DNA from: an uncultured Actinomyces sp.
GTDB taxonomy: Bacteria; Actinomycetota; Actinomycetes; Actinomycetales; Actinomycetaceae
Direction: 5' to 3'
Assembly: GCA_937926415.1 (NCBI GenBank)
Contig: CALBAF010000458.1
Location: 1-9,541, forward strand
Length of the DNA: 9,541 nucleotides
The translations under genes and the position numbers were made by a program. Shown piece after piece: positions 1 to 7,273 of this stretch (position 1 is its first letter; each line of letters starts with the position of its first letter). The notes under the pieces were generated by a model, which was given only the letters and a program-made list of their open reading frames with translations, did not search any database and was not told the DNA's origin.

Positions 1-59
1 ATGGCGCCCGCGCGCCCCCACGCGCCCCGCGTCGCCGGGCCAAACCACACGAAGTAGGG

Positions 60-94
60 CAACACCACCGGGCCTGCTCCGATAGGATGGGGGC
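60..94 (+). promoter_or_regulatory. Possible promoter / leader of ychF
   Basis: The hexamer TAGGAT at 83-88 resembles an actinobacterial -10 box and lies 6 nt before the GTG start at 95, which is the spacing expected for a leaderless mRNA beginning at the start codon. The -35 region (about 60-65) is a poor match to TTGACA. The same bases (AGGATGG, 84-90) could instead act as a weak Shine-Dalgarno, so the role is ambiguous. The first ~60 bases of the window are very GC-rich, and I recognise nothing in them. Confidence 0.3.
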
Positions 95-1177
95 GTGTCT
101 CTTACTATCGGTATCGCTGGACTGCCCAACGTCGGCAAGTCCACCCTGTTCAACGCCCTGACCCGCGCGACCGTGCTCGCCGCGAACTACCCCTTCGCGA
201 CCATCGAGCCCAACGTCGGCGTCGTCCCCCTGCCCGACCCGCGCCTGAACAAGCTCGCGGAGATCTTCGGCTCCCAGCGCATCCTGCCCGCCACCGTGTC
301 CTTCGTGGACATCGCCGGCATCGTGCGCGGCGCCTCCGAGGGTGAGGGCCTGGGCAACCAGTTCCTCGCCAACATCCGCGAGGCCGACGCGATCTGCCAG
401 GTCACGCGCGCCTTCTCCGACCCCGACGTCGTGCACGTCGACGGCAAGGTGGACCCGGCCTCGGACATTGAGACCATCAAGACCGAGCTGATCCTCGCCG
501 ACATGCAGACCGTCGAGAAGCAGATCCCGCGCCTCGAGAAGGAGGTGCGCGGCAAGAAGACCGAGCCGATCGTCCTCGAGACCGCCCGCCAGGCTCTTGA
601 ACTGTTGGAACGCGGCGAGCTGCTGTCCGGCCCCGAGGGCGCCAAGCTGGACCAGGACGCGCTGCGCTCCTTCCAGCTCATGACCTCCAAGCCCTTCATC
701 TTCGTGTTCAACATGGACGCCGCCGAGATGGACAACGAGGAGATGAAGGACGAACTGCGCGCCCTCGTTGCGCCTGCTGAAGCCATCTTCCTGGACGCCC
801 AGTTCGAGGCCGAGCTGGTCGAGCTCGACGACGAGGATGCCCGCGAGATGCTCGCCGAATCCGGTCAGGACGAGTCCGGCCTGGACAAGCTGGCCCGCGT
901 CGGCTTCGACACCCTCGGCCTGCAGACCTACCTCACCGCCGGTGAGAAGGAAGCGCGCGCCTGGACGATCCACAAGGGCGACACCGCCCCCAAGGCCGCC
1001 GGCGTCATCCACACGGACTTCGAGAAGGGCTTCATCAAGGCCGAGGTCGTCTCCTACGACGACCTGGTCGAGGCCGGCTCCATGGCCGCCGCGAAGGCCG
1101 CCGGCAAGGTCCGCATGGAAGGCAAGGACTACGTCATGGAAGACGGAGACGTTGTGGAGTTCCGCTTCAACGTCTGA
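95..1177 (+). CDS. ychF: Redox-regulated ATPase/GTPase YchF (Obg-like ATPase family)
   Basis: This encodes a 360-residue cytosolic P-loop NTPase of the OBG/HAS family. YchF members prefer ATP, bind ribosomes and have been linked to translation and stress responses. The P-loop GLPNVGKST is at residues 9-17, the Walker B/G3 motif DIAG at 72-75 and the NMDA variant of G4 at about 206-209. The charged helical insertion typical of the family covers about 125-195. The C-terminal TGS domain covers about 275-360 and ends in the characteristic DGDVVEFRFNV. Length and domain order match full-length family members, so the gene is intact. The start is GTG at 95, because the conserved N-terminal SLTIGIAGLPNVGKS begins immediately after it. 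The gene is followed by a strong hairpin. Its last 21 codons recur at 6204-6269, where they form a separate fragment. It is core chromosomal and marks the left edge of the accessory zone. Confidence 0.98.
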   Translation: MSLTIGIAGLPNVGKSTLFNALTRATVLAANYPFATIEPNVGVVPLPDPRLNKLAEIFGSQRILPATVSFVDIAGIVRGASEGEGLGNQFLANIREADAICQVTRAFSDPDVVHVDGKVDPASDIETIKTELILADMQTVEKQIPRLEKEVRGKKTEPIVLETARQALELLERGELLSGPEGAKLDQDALRSFQLMTSKPFIFVFNMDAAEMDNEEMKDELRALVAPAEAIFLDAQFEAELVELDDEDAREMLAESGQDESGLDKLARVGFDTLGLQTYLTAGEKEARAWTIHKGDTAPKAAGVIHTDFEKGFIKAEVVSYDDLVEAGSMAAAKAAGKVRMEGKDYVMEDGDVVEFRFNV

Positions 1178-1341
1178 TTTTTCTTCTACGAGGCAGTGGC
1201 CGGGTCGCGCGAGGGCGTGGCCCGGCTTTGCTGTTGGATGTGTTCGGTGCTGAGTTCTCCAGTCGTTGCCCTTAGATTTGCATGTTTGATAAAAATGGAG
1301 GCATCCCAGTAAATCATTCATGAATGGCCTGACACTGTGCT
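1112..1341 (+). repeat. ychF-end direct repeat, copy A (ychF 3' end + terminator + downstream DNA)
   Basis: This 230-nt stretch contains the last 21 codons of ychF, the terminator hairpin and ~110 nt of downstream DNA. It aligns to 6204-6434 at roughly 90% identity (about 22 substitutions and one 1-nt indel counted by eye). A block of about 60 nt around the hairpin (1169-1234 against 6261-6326, one mismatch) is nearly perfect. All three differences in the coding part are synonymous third-position changes. Homology fades after GTGCT at about 1341. The hsdM remnant begins directly beyond. Confidence 0.95.
1199..1229 (+). terminator. Rho-independent-like terminator of ychF
   Basis: The arms 1199-1209 and 1216-1226 can form an 11-bp stem (GCCGGGTC... 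with ...GGCCCGGC, two G-T pairs) around a 6-nt loop, followed by TTTGCTGTT. The short T-run is typical of high-GC terminators. The same hairpin is perfectly preserved in the second copy at 6291-6318. Confidence 0.8.
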
Positions 1342-1347
1342 CCGGTT

Positions 1348-1930
1348 GAGGCTGGCGCTACGAGCCGTAACCCGGCCAACGACGCGGACTACAAGGCGAA
1401 GTCCGTGCTCTATGTGTCCGACAAGTCTCGCCTGTCCTACCTGGTAAACCTGCTAGAAGGTAAGGATGTCGGCAAGGCGCCCGACGCAGCCCTCAAAGCC
1501 ATCGAAGAGACCAACCCAGAGCTCAAGGACGTCCTGCTGTGAGGGGCCAGAATCTCGAATGCTCTACCCTTATCGAGCTGATGTGTCTCTTCGTACCACT
1601 ACCCACCCAGCTTGAGGGCGACGCGGAATAGTCTGAGAACGAGATCCGTCAGCAGCTTATCGCGTTAGACACCGTCGATGTGATGGTGGCTGGCGGACAG
1701 TGTATCGACGTTGGTAGCCGGTGCAAGATCGCCACCCGCTCCGATATCCAGGACCAGGGCTGGAGCCTCTACCCTTGCCGCTACAGCGGTAGTGTCGTCG
1801 TCGACGAAGCAGGCGCCGAATATGTGAGCGACCTGCAACGACTACATGGGGAGTTCCACAACTCAGCGACGACTCTGACGCTCTTCGCGCCAAGGTCGAC
1901 GCGGCGATCAACGGGGTTCTCGGATCATGA
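1348..1930 (+). pseudogene. hsdM: Type I restriction-modification methyltransferase subunit HsdM, decayed remnant
   Basis: HsdM is the N6-adenine methyltransferase subunit of type I R-M complexes. Pieces of it survive here in order. Codons 1348-1542 give an N-proximal segment containing SRNPANDADYKAKSVLYV and KAIEETNPELKDVL, ending at a TGA (1540-1542). About 1632-1700 gives EIRQQLIALDTVDVMVA, the segment that follows the catalytic NPPF region in HsdM, with an in-frame TAG just upstream (1629-1631). At about 1701 the frame jumps to CKIATRSDIQDQGWSLYP, the HsdM C-terminal region that precedes 'PGRYVG' (here PCRYSG). A one-base shift near 1860 is needed to read the end, DALRAKVDAAINGVLGS, stopping at 1928-1930. 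The NPPF catalytic motif and the N-terminus are missing, so it cannot be active. It overlaps the hsdS start as ATGA, as in functional operons. Assignment is from recognised family motifs; exact deletion points are approximate. Confidence 0.8.
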
Positions 1931-2094
1931 CTGTCAGGTTTGGTGGTCTCGTTTCCTACCACATTGGGGGTGGGTGGGGTAGCGAGACTCCGAATTCAGT
2001 CTCGGATGTACCCGCCTATGTCATTCGCGGCACCGACATACCCAGGGTAGCTGTTGGTGATTTGAACTCGGTGGAGTTTCGGTTCAGCATGTAA
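1927..2094 (+). pseudogene. hsdS: Type I restriction-modification specificity subunit HsdS, 5' fragment
   Basis: HsdS carries the target recognition domains that direct HsdM and HsdR to their asymmetric site. Only a 55-codon N-terminal piece remains. It starts at ATG 1927, overlapping the hsdM stop, and contains LVSYHIGGGWGSE and AYVIRGTDIP, which match the start of the first target recognition domain in many actinobacterial HsdS proteins. The frame ends at TAA 2092-2094 after SVEFRFSM. A full HsdS has about 350-450 residues, and I see no continuation in any frame, so over 85% is lost. No hsdR is visible in the window. Confidence 0.75.
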
Positions 2095-2413
2095 GTATTT
2101 CCTGATGTTCAGACTTGCCTTCGGTGACAAAGTTGAAGGGAAAGCGGGATGCAGCGGCCGTAGATCCCAGCCAACTGGACGTTTGCGAGCCTGCAGCAGT
2201 AAAAAAGCAGGTCAAAGACCTAGCGCCTTTGGGGCTAACGGTGCTCAAGTGAGTGGTTTTCGTGATCTCACACACACTTGTGCTGTAACTATGTCAAAAT
2301 GTGTCCAACAGGTGCGGTAGGATTTCTTTGTAAATATCCGTGAGGATTCGGCTTTTCGCCATGTCCTTCATCCGTCGTTTTCGTATCCCATCTTCAACGT
2401 GGAAGGTCTGAGC
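2095..2413 (+). other. Gap between hsdS remnant and adhesin gene; one unrecognised ORF fragment
   Basis: There is no complete gene here. An open stretch from about 2106 to the TGA at 2250-2252 reads KRDAAAVDPSQLDV and VKKQVKDLAPLGLTVLK. Its composition looks like real protein, possibly the 3' end of another lost gene, but I do not recognise the family. The last ~150 nt are more AT-rich and presumably hold the adhesin promoter; I could not pick convincing -35/-10 boxes. GGAAGG at 2401-2406 is a Shine-Dalgarno-like site 7 nt before ATG 2414. Confidence 0.4.
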
Positions 2414-5392
2414 ATGCAGACATCGAAAAGCAGCCTGCTACTGAAGGCAGTGAGATCGAGGCTGACCGGCGTTGCCGTCACCCTCCTGGTGGCCCTGGCT
2501 ATGGTGGCCCACGGGCTGGCAGTGCCAGCAGTGGCCGCTGTCAACCCTCAGATCGAGGTGACCGACCTGAGCCTGACCAAGGTGAATGCTGCCAACGAGG
2601 AGCAGAGCGGTGAGCTCTACGTGAAGGGCCTGACGCTGCTCACATTCAACTGGGATGCCTCGAAAATAACGCCGAAGGAGGGTGACTCCTTCGCAATCGG
2701 CTTGCCTGCGGAGTTCAAGTTCCACTCGACTTTTGCGGTACCCATGAAGTACGGCGATCAGACGGTGGGTCAGTGTACCGTCGCAGGCGACACTCTGACT
2801 TGCGCGTTCGACGCTGGGATCACGCCGCTGGTCCAGGCTGGAAACAAGGACATCCGAGGGACCGGAAAGTTTCAGCTCGGTGTCGTTTCGCACACGAGCA
2901 AGGAAGAGCTGCCCTTCATCATCAACCGTGACAAGACCGTCAACGTTGATCTCCCGGGGACTGGCGGCATTCCCAAGCCCACAAGTTCCTACCGTCCGGA
3001 CATACAGTTCTACAAGAGCTACTTCGGAGTAATGAAGGAAGGGGACACTGAGACGAACTGGTACTTCAACTTTGGTGGGCCGACCTTCATGAAAGCGCTC
3101 GGCGTGACCTTCGATGGCCAGACGGAACAGACCATCACCTTCAAGGATACGCTCGGCGCGGGCATGACTTGCCCGATGACGTCGATCCACCTCACTGCCA
3201 TCGAATCTGAGGAAAACCCCTCGCAATGGGTCCTCCTGGACAAAGGACCGGAGGCAGGGGCAACGACCGGTGCGCAGGGGACCTTCGAGGTCACTGGTGA
3301 GTGCGAGCAGATGGCAGCCGATGGAACGACTCCGATTACCATCGTAGCCAAGGGCCCTTTCAGGGCAAAGACGAACTATTCAATCTCCTACAAGACTCTC
3401 TTCGTCGGCGGGACGGCGCTTCCGGGAACCGACTACACCAACAGTATTTTGGTTGAAGGAACCAAGTTTAGATGGAAGAAGACTACGAATTTCACTGTGG
3501 CGGGGTCCGTCGAGGTTGAGATGCGGCAAGGTGAGGGTACCTTCAGTGTCATAAAGACGATCGCCTCCGACTATGTCCAATACGTAGATGCAGACGTCAG
3601 CTTCAAGGTGACCTTCGACTATGAGCTTCCTGCGGGCACCACGGTAGACAACTACCCGAAATGGACGCCGCCTACGAACGAAGACCAGAGCAGCACGCTC
3701 AATTCTGACAAGCGCACCGGCACGGCCACGATGGTTGTCAAGCGGGGCCAGGAGACTAGCTTCGCTACACCGTTCCCAATGGGTACGACGATCACCAACC
3801 TGCGTGAGGACACCTCGACGGCCAACCCCACTCTGCCTGCCGGCTACGTGTGGAAGGACCCGAAGTTCACCATCGGTGCCGGTGCTGGCACGAGCCTGAC
3901 GATCGAAGACCAGAAGACCACGAAGGTCGACCTGTTGAATACCGTCGGAGCTGCCGACAATGGATTCCAAGTGATCAAGACAGCCAGCGGCGCCGAGGGG
4001 GCGGACGCGAAAAAGTACTCCTTCACGTACACGTGCACCCTCCCGGACAAGACCGAGAAAAAGGGACAGATCACGGATGTCTTGGGTAACTCGACCCCCG
4101 TGTCCAGCCCTGAAAAGTTCCCGGTCGGCACCACCTGTGTGGTTACTGAAGACACCGAAGGGGCCGGCATCGACGGCTACACCCTCGACCCAGTGGGCCA
4201 TGACGCCCAGAACGTGACGATCGGCCTGGTTAGCGAACCGACGGTCGCCGCCACCTTCACGAACACCTACACGCGCAACAAGGGTTCCTTCTCGGTGAAG
4301 AAGGTCACTAAGGGTGCTGCCTTTACTGGTGCCGACAATAACTTCACCGTGCAGTACGCGTGCACGCACGGCTCGGTGGCGCTCACTGAGGAACAAAAGG
4401 CTGGCACCCTGACGCTGACGGGTAACGGCACCGCGGTCCAGAGCCCCTCCCTTCCCTTCGGTACTTCCTGCACCATCAAGGAGAACGCCGACACCGCGCA
4501 GCGCGCAGGATACGCCGTGGCCACGGCATACTCCACAGGCCAGGTAACCGTGGCGACTGCGACCCCGAACCCTGAGGTGACGGTGACTAACACCTATACG
4601 CCTCTCAAGGGTGGTTTCGTGATCTCCAAGACCGTGGACGGTGACGGAGCCGAACTAGCCAAGGACGCGCGTTTCACCTTCGACTACACGTGCGCGCCGA
4701 CCTCCGGCGTCGCCCAGGTGAAGGGAACGGTAGATATCAAGGGCGGCGAGAACCACGCTGTCTCTGATGTCCCCGTCGGTTCGTGCTCCGTCTCCGAACG
4801 TGATGCCACGATCAATGGTGCCAGCCTGAGCACTGTTCTCACAGTTGACGGCTCTGCCAACGGTGTGAACAACGGTACCGCGGTCTTCGACGTGATGGAC
4901 AGCGCTACCGTCAAGGTTGCTGCCACCAACACCTACGTGCGTGATCGTGGCTCGTTCTCAGTCGCGAAGGCGGTTGTGGGCGGTCAGGATTATTTCGTGC
5001 AGGACACGTTCGTTTTCGACTACGTGTGTGCGGATGGCACCGAGGGTCACCTTGACGTTCCGGGTGATGGCACGACCGTGGAGGGTCCGCGAGTGCCTAC
5101 GGGCACAGCATGCACGCTGAGTGAGCGCGCTCAGACGGCAAACCGCGACGGTTACACGGTTGCGTCTGAGCTATCCAATGACGGTAAGGTCACCATCACT
5201 GACAAGGACGTGGTGGTTGCCGTGAAGGCGACGAACACGTACACGCCGGTGCCGACGCCGAAGCTTCCCGCCAAGCCGCTGGCCAAGACAGGCGCTTCGA
5301 GCGTCGTGGTGGTCGCCATTGTCGTTTCCTTGCTGGTAGGGGCCGGTGGTGTCCTTATCGCGATGAAGCGTCGCCGTCGCGACGATCTGTGA
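2414..5392 (+). CDS. LPXTG-like (LAKTG) cell-wall-anchored surface adhesin with DUF5979/CnaB-type repeats
   Basis: This predicts a 992-residue secreted, sortase-anchored protein, probably an adhesin. I chose ATG 2414 (SD GGAAGG 7 nt upstream) over an in-frame GTG at 2399. A Sec signal peptide covers residues 1-42, with hydrophobic core VAVTLLVALAMVA and likely cleavage after AVAA. Residues ~47-370 form an MSCRAMM-like two-domain head: the first part has the pattern 'DASKITPKEGDSF.I.LP' and a Cys pair at 121/130, then a linker at ~181-192. The stalk has five repeats starting near 372, 512, 622, 731 and 844. Each has a first-strand Lys (FSVxK), a central Glu or acidic residue (CTIKEN, CSVSER, CTLSER) and a last-strand Asn (TNTY; LLNT in repeat 1), consistent with CnaB-type isopeptide bonds (inference). 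Repeats 2-5 also keep two Cys. The sorting signal LAKTG (956-960) is followed by a ~20-residue membrane segment and KRRRRDDL. LAXTG suits a class E sortase. The ligand cannot be read from sequence. No sortase gene is adjacent, and the gene stands alone between decayed DNA. Confidence 0.9.
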   Translation: MQTSKSSLLLKAVRSRLTGVAVTLLVALAMVAHGLAVPAVAAVNPQIEVTDLSLTKVNAANEEQSGELYVKGLTLLTFNWDASKITPKEGDSFAIGLPAEFKFHSTFAVPMKYGDQTVGQCTVAGDTLTCAFDAGITPLVQAGNKDIRGTGKFQLGVVSHTSKEELPFIINRDKTVNVDLPGTGGIPKPTSSYRPDIQFYKSYFGVMKEGDTETNWYFNFGGPTFMKALGVTFDGQTEQTITFKDTLGAGMTCPMTSIHLTAIESEENPSQWVLLDKGPEAGATTGAQGTFEVTGECEQMAADGTTPITIVAKGPFRAKTNYSISYKTLFVGGTALPGTDYTNSILVEGTKFRWKKTTNFTVAGSVEVEMRQGEGTFSVIKTIASDYVQYVDADVSFKVTFDYELPAGTTVDNYPKWTPPTNEDQSSTLNSDKRTGTATMVVKRGQETSFATPFPMGTTITNLREDTSTANPTLPAGYVWKDPKFTIGAGAGTSLTIEDQKTTKVDLLNTVGAADNGFQVIKTASGAEGADAKKYSFTYTCTLPDKTEKKGQITDVLGNSTPVSSPEKFPVGTTCVVTEDTEGAGIDGYTLDPVGHDAQNVTIGLVSEPTVAATFTNTYTRNKGSFSVKKVTKGAAFTGADNNFTVQYACTHGSVALTEEQKAGTLTLTGNGTAVQSPSLPFGTSCTIKENADTAQRAGYAVATAYSTGQVTVATATPNPEVTVTNTYTPLKGGFVISKTVDGDGAELAKDARFTFDYTCAPTSGVAQVKGTVDIKGGENHAVSDVPVGSCSVSERDATINGASLSTVLTVDGSANGVNNGTAVFDVMDSATVKVAATNTYVRDRGSFSVAKAVVGGQDYFVQDTFVFDYVCADGTEGHLDVPGDGTTVEGPRVPTGTACTLSERAQTANRDGYTVASELSNDGKVTITDKDVVVAVKATNTYTPVPTPKLPAKPLAKTGASSVVVVAIVVSLLVGAGGVLIAMKRRRRDDL

Positions 5393-5439
5393 TGTCGCGG
5401 GGCCGCAGCGGCTGTTAACAGCTTGCTGAGGCAAAGAGT

Positions 5440-5477
5440 GAGCGCCCTCATCCCACTGCACGGGGATGGGGGCGCTC
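5440..5477 (+). terminator. Strong hairpin terminator after the adhesin gene
   Basis: The arms 5440-5454 and 5463-5477 pair over 15 bp with a single G-T pair (GAGCGCCCTCATCCC against GGGATGGGGGCGCTC), with an 8-nt loop. No T-run follows, as is common for hairpin-only terminators in actinomycetes. It lies 47 nt past the adhesin stop codon. Confidence 0.75.
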
Positions 5478-6203
5478 GCCTGCGCGTCTGGAATACTGGT
5501 CGGTCAATGAATTGAACGCGTTGGAGCTTCAGTCAGCCCGCGGGGAGCAGTCCGGGAGATGAGGGAAGAATGAATAGTCTTCAAGAGACTTGCGAGCCTG
5601 CAATTGTCTTGAGGTAGTGTGCTTTCTTTTTGCTGGCGCCGAAATTGTTGAGCGCTCTGAGCGGTTCTTCATCGGGTACGTTGTTTCCACGCTCGAAGCC
5701 GCAGCCAGGGATTGTCGTTGTTTCTGGGAGGCGTACGCGCCCCTATGGAAGGAAGCGATCGGCCAAGCCGTTATCGCGCGACTTGGCTGGAAAGATCATC
5801 AGCTGTTCCAAGCGAAGCGCAGATGTGCGGTGCTCATCCTGGGCGTGCTGGGGAGCGTATCGTGGCCTTAGGAATCCTCCTCAATACGGCTACTGACGAG
5901 AAAGGGCAGCCCGGCTTTACCTACCGCACGAGTGGCAACCAGATAGCCGCGTGAACACTGGATTTGGATCGGGCTTTCGATGAGATCCGCACACAGCTGG
6001 ATGGGATTGGGCCGACTCAGTGCCCGAGGTAGCGAACCGTCTCTCAGAAAATCTCCGACGAGGCCGGGGCTGGGTGTGCACATTCGTGCGGTTATGGGAA
6101 TTCGGGTGGGAGGATGTGTGTGATGGTTGCGCAGCATTCTTGGTGTTTCGTCTCGTTTCTGAGCGTATCCTCAAAGGCAAGGGCACGTCCCCGACGGTGG
6201 GGG
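5478..6203. other. 726-nt region without a recognisable gene
   Basis: All reading frames here are short, lack good ribosome-binding sites and match no family I know. One frame ending at TAG 5869-5871 (ending LGVLGSVSWP) and one ending at TGA 5952-5954 (ending GFTYRTSGNQIAA) look partly protein-like and may be worn gene ends, as may a piece at about 5961-6032 reading DLDRAFDEIRTQLDGIG. A 6-7 bp imperfect inverted repeat (TCAAGAGA/TGTCTTGA) lies at 5581-5612. The likeliest reading is degraded accessory DNA between the adhesin and the second ychF end. Confidence 0.4.
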
Positions 6204-6269
6204 CGCATGGAAGGCAAGGACTACGTGATGGAAGACGGGGACGTGGTGGAGTTCCGCTTCAACGTCTGA
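6204..6269 (+). pseudogene. ychF: ychF 3'-terminal fragment (21 codons)
   Basis: The frame reads RMEGKDYVMEDGDVVEFRFNV and stop, identical in protein sequence to YchF residues 340-360 but with three synonymous codon differences from the intact gene. No earlier ychF codons precede it: upstream DNA (6181-6203) does not align. It cannot make YchF. The synonymous-only divergence suggests that this piece came from the ychF of a different strain or lineage, not from a recent local duplication; 21 codons make this suggestive only. Confidence 0.9.
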
Positions 6270-6290
6270 GTTTTCTTCTACGAGGCAGTG

Positions 6291-6321
6291 GCCGGGTCGC
6301 GCGAGGGCGTGGCCCGGCTTT
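6291..6321 (+). terminator. Second copy of the ychF terminator hairpin
   Basis: The 11-bp stem (6291-6301 with 6308-6318) and the TTT that follows are identical to the hairpin after the intact ychF. It would stop transcription leaving the 5.1-kb cargo segment. Confidence 0.75.
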
Positions 6322-6522
6322 GCTGTTGTGGTGTGTTCAGGGGTGAGGTGTCCAGTCGTCGCCCTCAGATGTGCCTGTTTGACAAAAGTGATGGCATCCC
6401 TGTAAACCGTTCATGAATGGCCTGACACCGTGCTGTGGTTTCGGTGGCCTGCGGCGTGTGCCGTCTAACGGGATCGATGGCGACCTCGTCGGGTTCGGAA
6501 TAGATGTCAAGGAGGACAGTAG

Positions 6523-7062
6523 ATGGACGTAGGAACACTTGCTGACTGGGTGGGAGCCGTCGGTGGGCTGCTTGCCGTTAGTGCTGCGTATGGTTCATGG
6601 AAGGTGAGCGAGAAAGTGGTGAAGCTCGAGCATAAGCGTGATCGGGAGCGTGAGGTTGAGGCTGAGCGTCGGCAGGCCGAGCATGTGGCAGTTGTCGGCG
6701 TTCAATGTCCTGATGCTCCCCAGGAGGAGCGGTACGCGATCCTGGTGGTGAATGGTTCGGATGCACCCATTTACGACATTCGCGTGGAGAGCCAGAAAGC
6801 TGATAAGAGCCGCGACAACCCGCCGTTAGACCTTGCCGTGCTCCCGCCGGGGAAGTTTGTCATCCCCGCTCACCCCACGTACAACTGGGGCTCGGTCATT
6901 GACCAGGAGGTTGCTCATATGAAACTGAATATGATGACAAAGGGAAAAGCTGGAGAAATGATCACCCGTGTGTCCTTCGTCGATGCCGCATCGCGGAAAT
7001 GGGAACTCGCGCGCGGGCGTGAACTGCGGAGCGTCAGTTCTGATGGAGGTGAGGGACAGTAG
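6523..7062 (+). CDS. Hypothetical membrane-anchored protein with coiled coil and beta-rich C-terminal domain
   Basis: This is a 179-residue protein of unknown function. AAGGAGG at 6509-6515 lies 7 nt before ATG 6523, a near-ideal ribosome-binding site, so the start is firm. Residues ~7-25 (DWVGAVGGLLAVSAAYGSW) form one hydrophobic segment, probably a membrane anchor. Residues ~29-54 (KVSEKVVKLEHKRDRERE and following) are highly charged and likely a coiled coil. From ~55 on the protein looks like a beta-sandwich, with VVNGSDAPIYDIRV (75-88), a turn at LPPG (107-110) and a final VSFVDAASRKWELARGREL (150-168). Small actinobacterial proteins with this anchor-coil-beta layout and a 'F.D..G..W....G.L' ending are often found in accessory regions, but I can assign no function. 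It appears monocistronic and lies ~90 nt after the second ychF-end repeat. No frame damage is visible. Confidence 0.8.
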   Translation: MDVGTLADWVGAVGGLLAVSAAYGSWKVSEKVVKLEHKRDREREVEAERRQAEHVAVVGVQCPDAPQEERYAILVVNGSDAPIYDIRVESQKADKSRDNPPLDLAVLPPGKFVIPAHPTYNWGSVIDQEVAHMKLNMMTKGKAGEMITRVSFVDAASRKWELARGRELRSVSSDGGEGQ

Positions 7063-7104
7063 CCTCGGCTCCTTATGCAGGGCGTTGCTTCGTGGGTGAC
7101 GGCC

Positions 7105-7273
7105 TTTCTCTGTCGATTGAGCGTTCCTGAGGGGGCGCGGCTTGCTGCCTGTGGGTGCTCAGAGGGATGGGAGTGCGGGACAGTACAGTATTCGAATCAA
7201 CGATCAGTGGCGTATCTGCTTCAGGTGGGGCGAAGCTGGTCCAGAAGGGGTTGAGATCGTTGACTATCACTAA
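7105..7273 (+). pseudogene. higB: HigB-type (RelE/ParE superfamily) toxin, C-terminal remnant
   Basis: HigB toxins are ribosome-dependent mRNA endonucleases. The frame 7172-7273 reads [17 protein letters not shown] and ends VEIVDYH, the hallmark C-terminus of HigB ([12 protein letters not shown] ... DYH). Upstream in another frame (from about 7117) [11 protein letters not shown] resembles the preceding HigB segment 'LRVPPGNRLEAL', so a frameshift separates the two parts. The first half of the toxin is not recognisable between 7063 and 7110. It overlaps the antitoxin start by 14 nt, the usual higBA arrangement. The toxin should be non-functional. Confidence 0.75.

Larger units (their letters stand above)
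6204..6434 (+). repeat. ychF-end direct repeat, copy B
   Basis: This is the partner of 1112-1341, about 5,092 nt downstream and in the same orientation. It begins abruptly at the codon for Arg340 of YchF and ends at about the same point downstream of the terminator as copy A. The pair brackets the hsdMS remnants, the adhesin gene and the 5478-6203 region. Confidence 0.95.

Noticed and set aside
768..1253. 161-codon plus-strand frame overlapping the ychF end.
   Set aside because: Low-complexity Arg/Pro/Ser translation typical of an out-of-frame read of a GC-rich gene.
2071..2094. Possible third copy of the ychF end (SVEFRFSM-stop resembles VVEFRFNV-stop; 18 of 24 bases match).
   Set aside because: The same frame continues upstream into HsdS motifs (GGGWGSE, AYVIRGTDIP), so the similarity is best explained as chance in hsdS; the neighbouring bases do not align with ychF.
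2438..3226. Minus-strand 262-codon frame (and a 338-codon one at 3380-4396).
   Set aside because: Both are antisense shadows of the adhesin gene, caused by GC-rich codon bias; the encoded sequences look like no family.
2183..5602. A 13-nt perfect direct repeat TTGCGAGCCTGCA at 2183-2195 and 5590-5602 flanking the adhesin gene.
   Set aside because: One 13-mer repeat is expected by chance in a window of this size, and flanking bases do not extend the match.
5590..5871. 93-codon plus-strand frame.
   Set aside because: No ribosome-binding site, overlapping alternatives in the other frames, odd composition and no recognisable family; treated as degraded DNA.
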